A stretch of 64,000 bases of DNA from Ryuthela nishihirai (lineage: Eukaryota > Arthropoda > Arachnida > Araneae > Heptathelidae), in assembly GCA_038380435.1 (NCBI GenBank), contig JAWZYU010000013.1, positions 64,250,446 through 64,314,445 of the forward strand, given 5' to 3'. The notes under the pieces are model-generated. The model searched no databases and had not been told where the DNA came from. It saw only the letters and a list, made by a program, of their open reading frames with translations. How positions within the stretch are numbered: the first letter of the stretch is position 1; every line of letters starts with the position of its first letter. Position numbers and translations under genes: made by a program. This document shows, one piece after another, positions 21,017 to 32,221 of the stretch.

Positions 21017-21766
21017 ACAGACCTATCTCTTCATACTTTAATTTTAAAATTGTTATAGCGAAATCTATCTTTCCTACGTTCCTCCAAGATAAACACCATT
21101 CATGGCAATTTAAATTCCTAAATATAAAGTTACATATCGCATTATGCAAAATTTAATCGCAGGTTAGGTATTTTTATACAGTGAAATATCTTGAGACTGA
21201 AAGTGCGTGGCAGCTTTTTGAAGCCTCCCCAGCCATGCAGAAATTGATTCCAGGGTTTAAGGATGGCAGTGTAACATGCAGGACTTGATCAAAGGAGGAG
21301 CAATGCTGGTAGGGCTGGCAACCCATTAGGAAACAGAAAATACAGAGGCCCACCGGTGCAGCAAGTCGAGAATGCATCCCGCAAAATACCGACCTTTAGG
21401 GACCCCAGTTTGATATTTTTTAGTTATCGGATTAAACGACAGCCATGTATTTACATGGATTAGCAACCAAGCAGGCCGGCCTATAGGGTCTTAGTTTAAT
21501 TTCATTTCTTACCGGATTAAACGAGTAGCCTTGGATCTAATATCTCAACCTCTAGAGTTCCCTGGTTTGTTTGTTGTTGTTATTTAAGGTATTCTTTATT
21601 TCATATTTTAGCTATTAGAATTGCCCGACTTTTCTCGAGTCTCGATATAAAGACTCAGAAAACTAGGCGTATTCGGAACGGGTGAACGGACACTCGTTGA
21701 CGTCCGCGGTGACGTCAACAGATCAACTTTTGACCTCCATTCAGGGACATACCAGGCGGGTGGGGC
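21017..21766. other. No recognised gene
   Basis: No open frame above about 75 codons and no recognised repeat family. Two similar TTAAACGA-containing patches occur near 21430 and 21520 (ACCGGATTAAACGA / TATCGGATTAAACGA), hinting at an old local duplication. Confidence 0.4.
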
Positions 21767-22110
21767 GTACCAAGGATTCCGGACTGCCCCAACAACGAAA
21801 TTCCTGTCGTCTTATATTAAATCTCAAACTTGTCTACTCGCTTTGAAATCCAAAAACAGTTATCTGTGTATAATTTTATTTTAGCCCCATATTTTATGTC
21901 GACGATAAAAATCGATTAAAAAAAAAACTATAAAATCTTATTCCATACAGAATATAATTTGAAACTTTCCTTTGGATGGAATATTTTTGTAATGGCGAAA
22001 CCTTATCCAAGTGTTATTCTCAGATACCCTGAAACTAAATTTTCGGAGCCCCCTCCCCAGGGAAATGAATTCTTCACCCCCCCCCCCCGAAAATAAATCC
22101 CTATCTCCAA
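21767..22110 (+). repeat. Dispersed C-rich repeat E, copy 2
   Basis: Same-orientation match to 12010-12330, including GTCGTCTTATATTAAATCTC, the CGATAAAAATCGATTAAAAA segment, TTATTCCATAC and a long C run (22078-22088) followed by GAAAATAAAT. Confidence 0.65.
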
Positions 22111-22229
22111 TCATAATGTAGGCGATGGCGCTGCCGTCGCCTACTTTACGAAACAATAAAACAAAGTTACGATGAAATGGAGCTGTGAATGAATTCCTTT
22201 TCAATTTAATTTTTTCATATTAAATGCTC

Positions 22230-22825
22230 GAACAATATTTTTTAAAGAATATATTTTTATTGATAATAGTAAAGAATACAAATACATTTACATTTGACCC
22301 GAAAAGCTAAATAGCTTATCTGCAGGAAAATGAACAAATTATATTAAACATAGGTCATTCAGCCACAAAAATGGTGTACATCAAATAAATCCACAAAACG
22401 CAACACATAAATCAGCTAAATAGAAAATATCAAATAATTTTTTAATTTCATTTTAAGTCTTCTAAAAGAATCTATATTTAGTAATTCTTTTGGAATAGCA
22501 TTAAATATAAGTGGTACTTAATAAGCGGAGGTATGTTTCCCGTAATTATTTCGACAATTTGGCAATTTGTAATAACCTTGGTTTTAAAATTGATTCGAAT
22601 TAAGGCTCGAAACCATTCTTTGGGCATTTCAGGTTTTGAGAGATCATTTTCTTTCTCTGTATGAAAAAAAAATCGATTGAAGTCATTTCGAATGAGGGGA
22701 TATAAAGCGGTTGTTTCCTCCCCCCTCCCCTTCTCCTCCTTAGAATCAAATTTTCTTAGAAATCTTGGTGCATTGGCTACCTGAAAAATATTTGATAACT
22801 TTAGTTTTCTTGTGATCGATCCCAC
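22230..22825 (-). pseudogene. Possible LINE C-terminal end, weak
   Basis: The minus strand has a 115-codon frame (22825-22478) and, one frame over, a peptide with AIPKELLNIDSFRRLK and MKLKNYL, resembling the loose C-terminal motif that follows reverse transcriptase in many LINEs. AT-rich sequence follows as a 3' UTR would. No RT core motif is visible, so this is tentative. Confidence 0.25.
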
Positions 22826-23073
22826 CAGTTTTCATCAGGGCTACATTCTTTTTCTCCTTTGGCTGGATATCCATGATCTTCACAAATCTTTCCAAAGCCA
22901 CCTAGCGGACAACGCAACGCGACGAACTCTTTTGGCATTTGGCTCCCAATTCTCGGATTCTTGAAAAAAGGAGCCTTTGCCACTTGCAGGAGAGATCCTC
23001 TTAAATAGTTTCATTTTCAACCTTTCCCATTTATAATTACTATTCATGGATCTAGTTTTGGAATTTCACAGCT
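22826..23073. other. No recognised gene
   Basis: A 60-codon minus frame (22983-22801) includes a short cysteine- and tryptophan-containing end but no motif I can name. Confidence 0.35.
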
Positions 23074-23087
23074 CCTTGATTCGAGAT

Positions 23088-23479
23088 TTTGGGTTGGGTT
23101 GGGTTGTTTTACCTCTGAGCGGCACTTTTTTGCACACCATGGGCTAAAAGGCCAGGTCACAAGGACCCCGAAGGCTCAGAGAAGGTTGGGGGAGGGGACC
23201 CACTGGAACAGCTGTTGGGAGACAGATGGTAGCCTCCCGTCAAGGCCATCCAGCGTGTTTTTTAACGTGCACAGGGTATGGCTCTCCCGCACACGGGGCA
23301 CGTCTTAACGTCCCATCCGACGGACGGCGGCCTTTCTAAGCCCATCAGTGTCCCCTATTGACCGTGGGCAGGGCGGGGAATTTTGGGGAGATAAATCTCA
23401 ATGCTGACCCAGCTGGGACTCGAACCTGGGAACTACAGATTACGAGTCTGGCGCGCTACCGACTGAGCCACCCCCGCCC
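23088..23479 (-). repeat. Thr-type SINE, full length, 14-bp target duplication
   Basis: Complete from the (TTGGG)n tail at the left to the tRNA-like head at the right (TGGGACTCGAACC, then CGCGCTACCGACTGAGCCA). Flanked by a perfect CCTTGATTCGAGAT at 23074-23087 and 23480-23493. On its own strand the head reads A box TGGCTCAGTCGG and B box GGTTCGAGTCC, with anticodon loop CTCGTAA, which suggests a tRNA-Thr(CGT) ancestor. Confidence 0.97.
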
Positions 23480-23493
23480 CCTTGATTCGAGAT

Positions 23494-24306
23494 AAATGGT
23501 AAAAAAATGAATTCGAGCCTAAAGCTTAAAACGTAGTGTTTTGTTCTTCCTCGTGTTAAAAATTACCGTATTTGGTTACTGTCGTCTGCTAATCGACGAG
23601 TTCGACTCTTTGACGTCAATTGAGTTGCCAGATCGACATTCCTAATAATGCTGAAAATTAATTTCTCTCGACATCAGCCAGCGAAGAGTGCTTTGTGACG
23701 CACTTCCTCTCTAAGGATGCTATCAGAGAAACATCCGCTCGAGGTTTACGAGACTGATATAGAGGATGAGAGACTCGCCGGGCTCCTTTTCAATTAAACT
23801 CTTCCCATTCCGCGCCAACTCTCTTTATGTCAAACGCTTTGCAGTTAGCAGCAGACGATATCTCTTCAGCTTGATCTACTGCTCTCACTAATTGCAGACT
23901 CCTTCGGATATCCCTCGGCTCCTTATTTACCGACTTAATCAAAGAATTTCCCTCTGGGATCTGTTCCCGCTCTCCGCCTCGCGATGCTCCCGTTCAGCGT
24001 GTTTATTGGCCACTGGAGGCACCACCAGGACAAGGAGATTGGGCTTGTGAACGCTGAAGAGATCTGAACTGATCACTCAGTTCGAGAGATCGGTTAAGTG
24101 GAAGGGTGAAAGCACTCCACCTGACCTCGCTCCGTTGGCGGGGAAGGGTGCTCTCGTGGTCAGCATTTGAAATCTTCAAACTCTCTTTATGTCAAACGCC
24201 ATGCAGTTATTACCATCGAGAAGATTAAAAAAATAAAAGCATCCCGTTACTGAAAAGCCCGATGAGCAATCGATCTAGAAGTTTGTGAAGAGTGGATTTC
24301 GATTGG
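23494..24306. other. No recognised gene; a short sequence pair
   Basis: AACTCTCTTTATGTCAAACG appears at about 23818 and again near 24181, both followed by a similar GCAGTTA context. The region is less AT-rich than most and has no long frame. Confidence 0.4.
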
Positions 24307-24656
24307 GTATCATCTGAGAGGCACTATTAGCCCGCATTGGGCTAAATGACCAGTGAAAAGGAGTCCAAGCACTGAGAGTAGAGTAACGGATGAAATAAAA
24401 TTACCAAATGAACTACGTACAGATGAAAGCCTCCCGACAAGGCCAAGTAACGTGTTCCTTAAAATGTACCTTCATGCGGAAACCGTGATTTAGTATCTCT
24501 TTCAATGGATGGCGCCTTCTTAGCGTGTCCCATTTTATCGCCCAGGGTAGAGCTTGGGTTTGGTGGGGGGAAATTTCGAAGCAAGCACAATTGGAATTCG
24601 AAACCTTGAACATCGATTACGAAACTGGCACGTTACCGACTGATCCAACCCCCTTC
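24307..24656 (-). repeat. Thr-type SINE, old diverged copy
   Basis: Landmarks remain: ATCTGAGAGGCACT, GGGCTAAATGACCAG, AAGCCTCCCGACAAGGCC, CGTGTTCCTTAAAATG, GAATTCGAAACCTTGAACA and GTTACCGACTGATCCAACCCCC. Heavy divergence throughout, including the B box. Confidence 0.75.
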
Positions 24657-25124
24657 CTGTTTTCTACTGGGGGTTCAATCATTCAGAGAATGTAGTGTCA
24701 CTCATGACTAAAATAATATAAATGGGTCTCTTAAAATCATGAAAGCCCCCATCCCAAATTGTTCTTTCTACAGGCGTCTCCAGCTTCAACCGAAACGATA
24801 AATATTAGCTTCAAAGCTTCATTTTGTCGTTCTCATTAATAACACTTAACGTAATAAACATTTAACCTTTTAAGGGATGATATACGAGCGTTAAAGAGAT
24901 CAGGTTTAGAAGTATTGGAAGATGAAAACACTGAAAAATGTTTTTCATGGTCAATGGATTAAAGGAAATATCTGGTTGTTAGCCTTTTCCCATCTTGTCC
25001 CGTTTTTATTTGCTCTTATTTACGCAAATCGAAGCAACTGCAGGTAAACGACGGCGCGTGTGAAGGTCATGAGACGGTATAAATAACACCTGATGCTGAG
25101 CTTTGTTAATCAGTGTTATCCTTG

Positions 25125-26213
25125 TTCTTCAGATTGGAAAGGCAGCGGACCTGAGTTTGACAAAGACCAAATTGTAATGGCAGACGACTGGGTCAGAGCA
25201 TTTCTAAGACGGCAAGGCTTGTGGGGTGCTCACGGTCAGCCGTGGTTAGTACCTTCAAAAAGTGGTCTGAGGAAGGAAAAACCATAAATCACCGGTAAAG
25301 TGTGGGTCAACGACGGCTCATCGATGCTAGAGGTGAGCGAAGGCTCTCCCATATGATACGAGCCAACAGAATGGATACTGTGGCACAACTCGCCGTAGTT
25401 TGAATGCTGGTGATGGGAGCAATGTGGCACAACACAGAGTACATCGCACCCTGTTGAAAACGGGGCTGCGGAGCCGGAGGCCGTTCCGAGTACCCAGACT
25501 AACCTCAGTTCACTGTCGAAAGCGCCTACAATGAGCACACGAGCATCAAGACTACCTTGAATAATGGGAAGGTCATCTGGTCCGATGAATCTCGTTTCCT
25601 GTTGCACCATGTAGACTGCCGGGTACGTGTGCGTGTGGTGAAGTGTTCGCACTAGGATGCACTGTGGGACGAAAATAAGCCGGTGGAGGAAGTGTAATGC
25701 TTTGGGCAATGTTCTGCTGGAAAACCCTGGGTCCAGTCAATCATATGCATGAAACTATGACGTGTACCACCTACCTAAATATCATTGCAGACCACGTACA
25801 TCCTTTCATGGCAAAGGTATATCGCTCTATTAGTGCCTTCTTTCAGCAGGATAATGTGCTCTGCCACACTGCCCGGGTTGTTGGAGAATGGTTTGCGGAA
25901 CATGAGGAAAGCTTCCAGATATTGCTCTGGCTCTTTTGTCTGGGAAATTGTTGTGCTTCCAAATTCCGTAGACATCAATCCAATCGAGCATATGTGGTTT
26001 GTGCTGGAAAAGCATATCCGATCTGCGGCAGCTCAACCACGTAACTTACAAGAGTTTAAAGGATCTGCTGGTAAAGTGTTGGTACCAGATACCACAAGAC
26101 ACTTTAAGAAATCTTGTAACGTCCATGCCTCGCCTGGTAGGAGCTGCTTTGACGGCACGTGAAGGACCAACATCATATTAGGCAGGTGGTTACAATGTTT
26201 TGGCTCTTCGGTG
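25125..26213 (+). pseudogene. Tc1-family transposase, decayed, with right terminal repeat
   Basis: Fragments of a Tc1 transposase follow in order on the plus strand: a helix-turn-helix-like N-terminal part (about 25160-25480), an IWSDESRFLLHH block with the first catalytic aspartate (about 25572-25610), LWAMFCWKTLGPV (25700-25745), FFQQDNVLCHTARV with the second aspartate (about 25839-25880) and DINPIEHMW with the final glutamate (about 25970-26005). Several frameshifts and stops separate them, so no active protein can be made. The right end reads TGTTTTGGCTCTTCGGTG before TA at 26214, the complement of a typical Tc1 terminus. The left terminal repeat was not found, so the element is 5'-truncated or diverged there. 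Confidence 0.85.
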
Positions 26214-26215
26214 TA

Positions 26216-26970
26216 TTTCATCCAACAATTATTTCTTTTCTTTTACTCTTAACTAGAAAATCGACAATTTTTTACTTAAAATAGAGATTATTTTTCAAAA
26301 AATGGTAAAAATCACAGAACCCAAAACACCAAAAATCAAGTTTTTCTTTCGGAAGCTATAATCTGCTCCGTCAGCTATATCACTCTGATACTCTCAAAAA
26401 CAAGGCTGATAAAAAACGGTTCTCATTAGAGTACATTGCAGACCCGGATGTAGAGCGGTCATGGAACCACCCACTTTGAGTAGCATTTTTCTAAGAGGAA
26501 GAAGATACTACACTACACATAGAAAGAAGAAAATCTTGAAGCTCTATTGGTCTTATCCTGGTTTATTATGCAATATATATAAGAACACACATATGCAAGA
26601 ACACGCTTCTGGTTTAGGAGTCAGGTACGTAAACCACTAGACAATATAGGCATTCCGATACATTCTGGGTAATTCTAGTCACTTTTGGTCGTCGCCCCCC
26701 CCCCCCCCCCCCGAAAATTTTTTTTTTCTTGTCCCTTCTTTGATAAACCCCTGCAAAAAATAAAAATGTCTTAATGCCTCAGTATCTAAACAAGTAGGGA
26801 TGAATATACATCAGATTTAAATCAGTATTAATATTGCATTATAATTGTAACGGAATCCTAAATACGAATACAATCCTAAACCATCTGAACGGATAAGTGT
26901 GAAGATTGCATTCCTCCAATCTTCTTCAGCGCAGTTCAAATGCTACCTATCAGATTTCCGTTTCATTCCC
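26216..26970. other. No recognised gene; long poly-C run
   Basis: Contains a C homopolymer of about 16 bases (26696-26712) followed by GAAAATTTTTTTT, similar to the C-rich end of repeat E, and otherwise AT-rich sequence. Confidence 0.4.
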
Positions 26971-27113
26971 AGACATTCCCTGGCGCCATCTCGATCTGCG
27001 AGTGACCAACCACTTAAAATAATGGCGATCAGATGGGAGTTCATTTGTATTAGCTGAGGTGGCCATTGGTGGTCATCGATCTCTGGAATGACGGAAGGCA
27101 TTAGGGCAACAAG
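26971..27113 (+). repeat. Direct repeat pair, copy 1
   Basis: About 145 bp (AGACATTCCCTGGCG to GGCATTAGGGCAACAAG) that recurs at 27498-27658 in the same orientation, with GTGGCCATTGGTGGTCATCG unchanged. Copy 2 carries a short extra insert after GGATGGGAGTT. Confidence 0.8.
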
Positions 27114-27379
27114 AGTTCGTCAGGAAATTTGGAGGACGAAGTAAACCGAGATAAGAGGAATGGAAAAAAGAAGAATTTAGAAGAGGCGATATGAGAAAAA
27201 GGGCGACGGAGGGTTTGAGGCGAACTTCAGCTGATATGCGGTTGATCAACAGGCGGATTTAAGAAGGGAAAACGTCAAATGTGGAAGGAGCGGGATAAGA
27301 AGTTATCATTTTGGTCGACTCAAGAGATAATATTCGATGAGGGCTTGTTTATGCTAAAAACAGCTTTTTGTTACTGCTA

Positions 27380-27497
27380 ATGGCTAACGTCTGGCTGCGG
27401 TTGACTCATTCAGTAACGCGCCAAGCTCCCGAAAGAGCCAACCTCAGCCACATTCTGCAGTCTCTTGGTTCGACTCCCAATCTGGGAACTGCAGAAC
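27380..27497 (+). repeat. Possible degraded tRNA-like SINE head
   Basis: GACTCATTCAGTAACGCGCC resembles the A-box side of the Thr-type SINE, and TTGGTTCGACTCCCAATCTGG resembles its B-box side, with about 50 extra bases between. It runs directly into copy 2 of the direct repeat, so that pair may be the body of another SINE-like family. Confidence 0.35.
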
Positions 27498-27658
27498 CAG
27501 ACATTCCCTGGCGTCATCTCGATCTGAGATTGAACAACCACTTAAAATAATTGCGATCGGATGGGAGTTAGGCACTCTGCTGTCCGAATTTGCATCAGTT
27601 GAGGTGGCCATTGGTGGTCATCGATCTCCAGAATGACGGAAGGCATTAGGGCAACAAG
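27498..27658 (+). repeat. Direct repeat pair, copy 2
   Basis: Second copy of the 26971-27113 segment, 527 bases downstream. It ends where a TTTTTTTGGGGGG run begins. Confidence 0.8.
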
Positions 27659-28540
27659 TTTTTTTGGGGGGACTCCCATTTTTCACGTTGGGGGGGGTGG
27701 GGGTGGATGATAGGATCCCGCTCCAAACGTGTAAAGGCATAGTTCACGATATGTCAGAGGACAATTAAGAACTTTTGTCATCCAACCTGGTTTATAAAAC
27801 GGCAAAATATTATGGATTTGTAACGTTTAAGTAGACAGACAGAAAAGAATCCAAAGTTAGCATAGTTTCTGTTTTGTTAAAAATATTACTCCTCTTCAAT
27901 TTTATAGGAAAAGAACTTGAATTTCGTGTGTTATGAACCCACGATACCTTGATAACAAATCATATACTCTGCGTTGAGCTACTGGCCGTCGATATTCCTC
28001 TATCAGTAGCTGAAATATTTCTTCCAAGCAGATATTCAGTTGAATTATTCAAATTTTCATTGAAGTGGAAAGTGGATAATTCCTCTATCTAGGTAATGGA
28101 CTGAGTGACCTCACAAACAGAAACAGGTAGAAATGGAAGGAACTCATCAATATCAAAATCAGTAGCACGTATCTTCTTGAGCGTGATGATGCTGTGTGGA
28201 TTCTAAAATGATGCAGAGTTGAGTTATGGGCTATATGCTTTCATTAACTTTAGTTTTAACTATCATGGTTCACTGCTGATTAAGTTTCTGGACTGGCCAT
28301 AGTAACACCATACACTCGTAATGATATTGTGAAACTATGGGCACTTGAAGACATCATTACAAGCACAACGCCCAGAGCCTTTGAGTAAGAAAGTTGCATG
28401 ACAACGTCCGCTGCCATACTGCCCGAATAACAATAGCAACGTTGAACAGACATGAAGTGGATTCCCATCGACACCATCCCAATACTATTTTTACATCTAT
28501 GTATAATGTCATGTAACGAGATGACATTATTTCATAGACT
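27659..28540. other. No recognised gene
   Basis: G-rich run at 27695-27712, otherwise AT-rich with only short frames. A minus frame of 65 codons (28477-28280) has no recognisable motif. Confidence 0.4.
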
Positions 28541-28551
28541 CCGATCTCTTT

Positions 28552-29198
28552 GGGGCGGGGGTGGCACAGTCGGTAGCGCGCCAGGCTCGTAGTCTACAGT
28601 TCCCAACTTCGAGCCCCACCTGGGCCAGCGTTGAGATTTATCATTGCCCACGATCAGTAGGGCACACCAATGGGTTTGGAAAGGCAGCATATATCGGATG
28701 GGACTTTAGGCCGTCGCTTGATGGAGAGCTATACTCTGTGCCCACGGTCAGTAGGGGACACCACTGGGCTTGGAAAGGCCGCCGTCCGTCGGATGGGACG
28801 TTAAGCCGTGGCCCCTTGTGCGGGAGAGCCATACCCTGTGCACGTTAAAGAACACGCTGGATGGCCTTGACGGGAGGCTACCATCTTTCTCCCAACAGCT
28901 GTTCCAGTGGGACCCCTCCCCCAACCTTCTCTGAGCCTTCGGGGTCATGTGAACTGGCCATTTAGACCATTGTGTGAAAAAAAGTGCCGCTCAGAGGTAA
29001 AACAATCCAACGCAACCCAACTCTGTGCACGTTAAAGAGCACGCTTAATGGCCTTGATGGGAGACTACCATCTGTCTCGTAACAGCTGTCCAGTGGTTAC
29101 CCTCCCCACAACCTTCTCTTAGCCCTCGGGGTCCTTGTGACCTGGGCATTTAGGCCATTGTGTGAAAAAAAGTGCCGATCATAGTACGACAGACCAAT
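28552..29198 (+). repeat. Thr-type SINE (outer), split by a second SINE
   Basis: The head at 28552 has A box TGGCACAGTCGG and a degraded B box. Sequence is diverged and resumes after the inner SINE at 29028 (GTTAAAGAGCACGC...). The outer copy is flanked by a perfect 11-bp duplication, CCGATCTCTTT, at 28541-28551 and 29199-29209, so both boundaries are fixed. Confidence 0.92.
28741..29019 (+). repeat. Thr-type SINE (inner), 5'-truncated
   Basis: Starts at CCCACGGTCAGTAGGGG and ends CAATCCAACGCAACCC. It is flanked by ACTCTGTG at 28733-28740 and 29020-29027, a duplication of the outer SINE's own sequence. It is closer to the consensus than the outer copy, consistent with being younger. Confidence 0.92.
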
Positions 29199-29209
29199 CC
29201 GATCTCTTT

Positions 29210-30325
29210 ACTAGTAAAAGGATTTTGCCCTTTTGAAAAGAGATTGTGTCCGAATGTCCCACCTGACAGATGGATTTTCCTTTCCAATTCAAAGTTATCT
29301 CCTTCGGAATTGAAGTCAATGTGGAGACGGAGGGAGAAAATTTCGTACTCTTGGAAAGTGTCGTAAAAAGGAATTTATTTGTGTGTGGAGGGGAGGCAGG
29401 TTTAAAGCTATTATTTCAGTTCATTGAATGAATCCGTTGATTTTTGTCCGATATCTTAAAAGGACTATTCGCAATAAATGTCATGGAGTGACGAGCCCAT
29501 AAAATCTCTAATGCAGGGAGGTGGTTGATATGCTTGAGTTCTAATTTTTGACTGTTGCTTTTGAAAATAAGTGTTATTGAAAATCTCAAGGTTTTGTGCT
29601 ATAATCATATCCCCTACATACGCCACTGATTTCATTGAAAGCAAAAATATGAGTTGAGTTGAAAAGAATTAAAAATTACAATATTCCTCTATTTAACCAA
29701 AAAAAAAATTAAAAAGTAAACATACTAATAACAAAATCACCCAATGAATTCATTTTAACTTCAAAAGAGAAATAAGTTTTGGCGCCATATCTTCCTTTGA
29801 AGTTAAGAAAAATATTCAGCATCATCATTGTAATGTTTTACTGTTAACTTTTCACGACGCATATATACGAAGATAACGTTTTTAAAAATATTTATTTTTG
29901 TGATTGTGTATCTTTGTATCTTTCATATTTGTGATCTTCTTATAAAGGAGTTAGGAACAAATGCGTCATTACGTCACAGAGAAGAGCTACACTGCATTGT
30001 GATCTCGAGCCTAAGGTTGCGACATGTATTTTGGTCTCGAACCTGCGAGCCTAAGGTTGCGACACCAAATGAGTCATCGTCGATTCAAATTCGAAACAGA
30101 ACCTAAAGGAATTTTCATCTTCTCATAAGAAATTCATAATCAAATGAACATAATTTGTCTTCTGAGCATAATTTCCTCTCAAAACTTGACTCCCATTTGT
30201 ATAAAAGCGTCTTATGTCTTGCAGCCGATCTTTTTTCATTCAACGGATGCCATCTTTTTTGGTGTCCTTGGCATTCCTAATGATGTAGTCATCAACACAT
30301 TAAGTGGTAGCTATTGAGTAGTACG
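29210..30325. other. No recognised gene; small tandem duplication
   Basis: GAGCCTAAGGTTGCGACA occurs twice about 41 bases apart (30006 and 30047). The rest is AT-rich and unassigned. Confidence 0.45.
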
Positions 30326-30705
30326 AGATAGGCTCAATCGGTAGAGCGCCAAGTGTGTAATCTGAATTTCATAGGTTAAAGTCCCGCCTGTGTCAACGTT
30401 GAGATTTATCTCCACTAACCCCCCCCCCCCCTGCCCGCGGTCAGAAAGGGGAGACACCAGTGGACTTGGAAAGATCGCCGTCCATCGCATAGAACGCAAG
30501 CCATGGTACTGTATACAAAAGAGCCATATTCTGCGCATAATACAAAGCATGCTGAATGACCTTGACGAGAGGCTTCCATGCCTTCTAACAGATGTCCAGT
30601 GAGTTCCTTTCACCCTACCATCTGTAAGCCCTTGGGGGTTTTTGTGACTTGGTCATTTAGCCTATTGTGTCCAAAAAAAAAAGGGTGCAGGTCAGAAGTG
30701 AAATG
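30326..30705 (+). repeat. Thr-type SINE, old diverged copy
   Basis: Head-like start (GGCTCAATCGGTAGAGCGCC), GTTGAGATTTATCTCC, a C run at 30419-30431, CCAGTGGACTTGGAAAG, GACCTTGACGAGAGGC, GTGACTTGGTCATTTAGCC. The B box is lost. Confidence 0.7.
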
Positions 30706-31049
30706 CAGCAACAGAGCAGTACGAGATGAGAAAATCTCTGCACTTGCAGAGCAGGTGACTGCTTCAAGTGCACATAACATCTCCCTCGATACCCCGTTGG
30801 CTCTTTGGGATGATGTCAAACATCCCTGCTATGTATTTGCTGAAAGAGATGACCTCCACAGCCAAACAATTAAGTGAAGCGATCTATGAAATCAGTTCTC
30901 CGAGTGAATGTCAAGGGTCGAAATGGATGAAAGAAAAACTCATCCCCTTACAACAGCTGCTGAGAAAAAAAAAGAGTCTGGCAGTGATTGCTCCGCTGTT
31001 GCCATCTCGGGATACTCGGTTAAGAAGAGACTGTTGACCAATGAAGATC

Positions 31050-31558
31050 ATTGTGGCTGAAGTGGCCGTCACTTGCAGCCACTGCGCACGGGCCCTTGTG
31101 TCTGCCTCCGTTCGCATCCTCTGCCACTTGACGAGCCTCGATCCGAGAGCTGGAGCTCGCAGTTGACACCTCGGACGGATCGCGGCGCGGCGGTCGCACG
31201 GAACAGCGACAGCGCCGACCGTTCACTTTGGGAAACACGGAGAGGAGACGGCACGGCGATGTGCACAGGAGCTTGGGGGAAGTGGACTGAGGAGGAATCG
31301 ATGAATCGGAAGGAAGCCGTGCAATGAAGACCAATGGACAGTGGGAATCTGAATGTCCGATGACTTAGAGAGGAAGATTCTGTGTGTAAACTTTTTCCAT
31401 CGATGACGAAGAACTCAGAAATGAGTTAAAGAAGACGAAGGCCATTTCGTAAAACAATCATTTTTTGGTGAAGGAATCTCCGTATGAAGTGAAAACTTTT
31501 CCTACCTTAAAAACTGTTGGATTCTTTTCGAGCTGTTTACGATTCATAATCATTCGTG
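31050..31558 (+). promoter_or_regulatory. GC-rich 5' region of the BMP-like gene (candidate promoter/5' UTR)
   Basis: About 270 bases (31060-31330) are CpG-dense (for example CGGACGGATCGCGGCGCGGCG), unlike the AT-rich surroundings. An in-frame TAA at 31547 precedes the ATG at 31559, so the reading frame opens here. A CCAAT motif lies at about 31037 and no TATA box is obvious. A CpG-rich first-exon context is inferred from composition; no transcription start can be fixed. Confidence 0.4.
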
Positions 31559-31829
31559 ATGCCACTTGCGGCCGTCTCGTGCTCCGTGCTCGCAGCGCTC
31601 TTGTTGGTGCGTGGCGCTGAGGCTCTCGTTGTCAATCAACAGACAGTCGTCGCAGCAGCACCTAACACGAGCTCCGAAGAGAGAGCGAGCCCCGTTCTGC
31701 ATCTGAAGCCGAATCCCGGCGGCAGCGCCCTTCCACCTCCTTACATGATGCATCTCTACAACCGATACAGGAAAGGGCGTCTGCCTCACAGCACCGCCAA
31801 CACGGTGAGGAGCTTCCTGCCAATTCAAG
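31559..31829 (+). CDS. BMP/TGF-beta ligand, first coding exon (BMP2/4-Dpp-like)
   Basis: Ninety codons plus one base, ATG at 31559 (G at -3, in-frame stop 12 bases upstream). Residues 1-22 form a signal peptide: short N-terminus, hydrophobic AALLLV core, small residues before the likely cleavage site. An N-T-S glycosylation site lies at 36-38. Residues 59-70 read PPPYMMHLYNRY and 80-86 ANTVRSF; both are propeptide motifs of BMP-type ligands, the first followed in BMP2/4 by a variable spacer as here. The exon ends CAAG|GTAAGG, a consensus donor, phase 1. In vertebrate BMP2/4 the coding intron also falls just after this NTVRSF motif, which favours the BMP2/4-Dpp group over others. The secreted ligand would act as a dimeric morphogen through BMP receptors. 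The rest of the propeptide and the cystine-knot domain are not visible downstream, so intron 1 would exceed 32 kb, or the exon is orphaned. Confidence 0.75.
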
Positions 31830-31837
31830 GTAAGGTC
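31830..31837 (+). promoter_or_regulatory. Splice donor of the BMP-like exon
   Basis: CAAG|GTAAGG fits the donor consensus. An earlier GTGAGG at 31804 would cut into the conserved ANTVRSF motif and is less likely. Confidence 0.65.
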
Positions 31838-32024
31838 GAAACTTTTTGTTTCTCGATCAGAAAGGAAGCGTCTGCTCAGGGTCATTGAGGCCGGAATTCC
31901 ATTCGAAATGGGACGAGGAAAAGTTAATGACATTTAAAGTTTGGAGAATTTTTTAAATATTATAGAGTTTTTTTAATAAGTAGCTTTTGATTAAATTTTG
32001 AATCTAACTTTTTTTATTCTTCTT

Positions 32025-32215
32025 TTATGGCCGAGTGGTTAGCGCGCTAGGCTACTAATCCAAGGGACCTGGGTTCGAACCCCGGGTAAGGCATGGATGA
32101 TTGTGTTGTTTTTCTGCTGAGGTCCTGCCATCCTCTCAGACCTTCTACTATGGCATATAAACTGACAGGCTCCTGTCAGACCTCAGTGGCAAGCAGCTGC
32201 TTGAGGAGGTATTTT
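32025..32215 (+). repeat. Ser-type SINE, full length
   Basis: A box TGGCCGAGTGGTTAGCGCG, B box GGTTCGAACCCCGGG, the CTGCTGAGGTCCTG block and AGCAGCTGCTTGAGGAGGT end. It lies 190 bases inside the presumed first intron of the BMP-like gene. Confidence 0.92.
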
Positions 32216-32221
32216 CAAGAA

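Noticed and set aside
23400..23475. tRNA-Thr gene
   Set aside because: The tRNA-like sequence is the head of a SINE: it runs into the SINE body, lacks an acceptor stem match, and recurs at every SINE copy. The same applies to the Ser-like heads.
31020..31334. Minus-strand 104-codon frame opposite the BMP 5' region
   Set aside because: GC-rich composition keeps frames open on both strands; no motif, and the plus strand has the recognisable gene.
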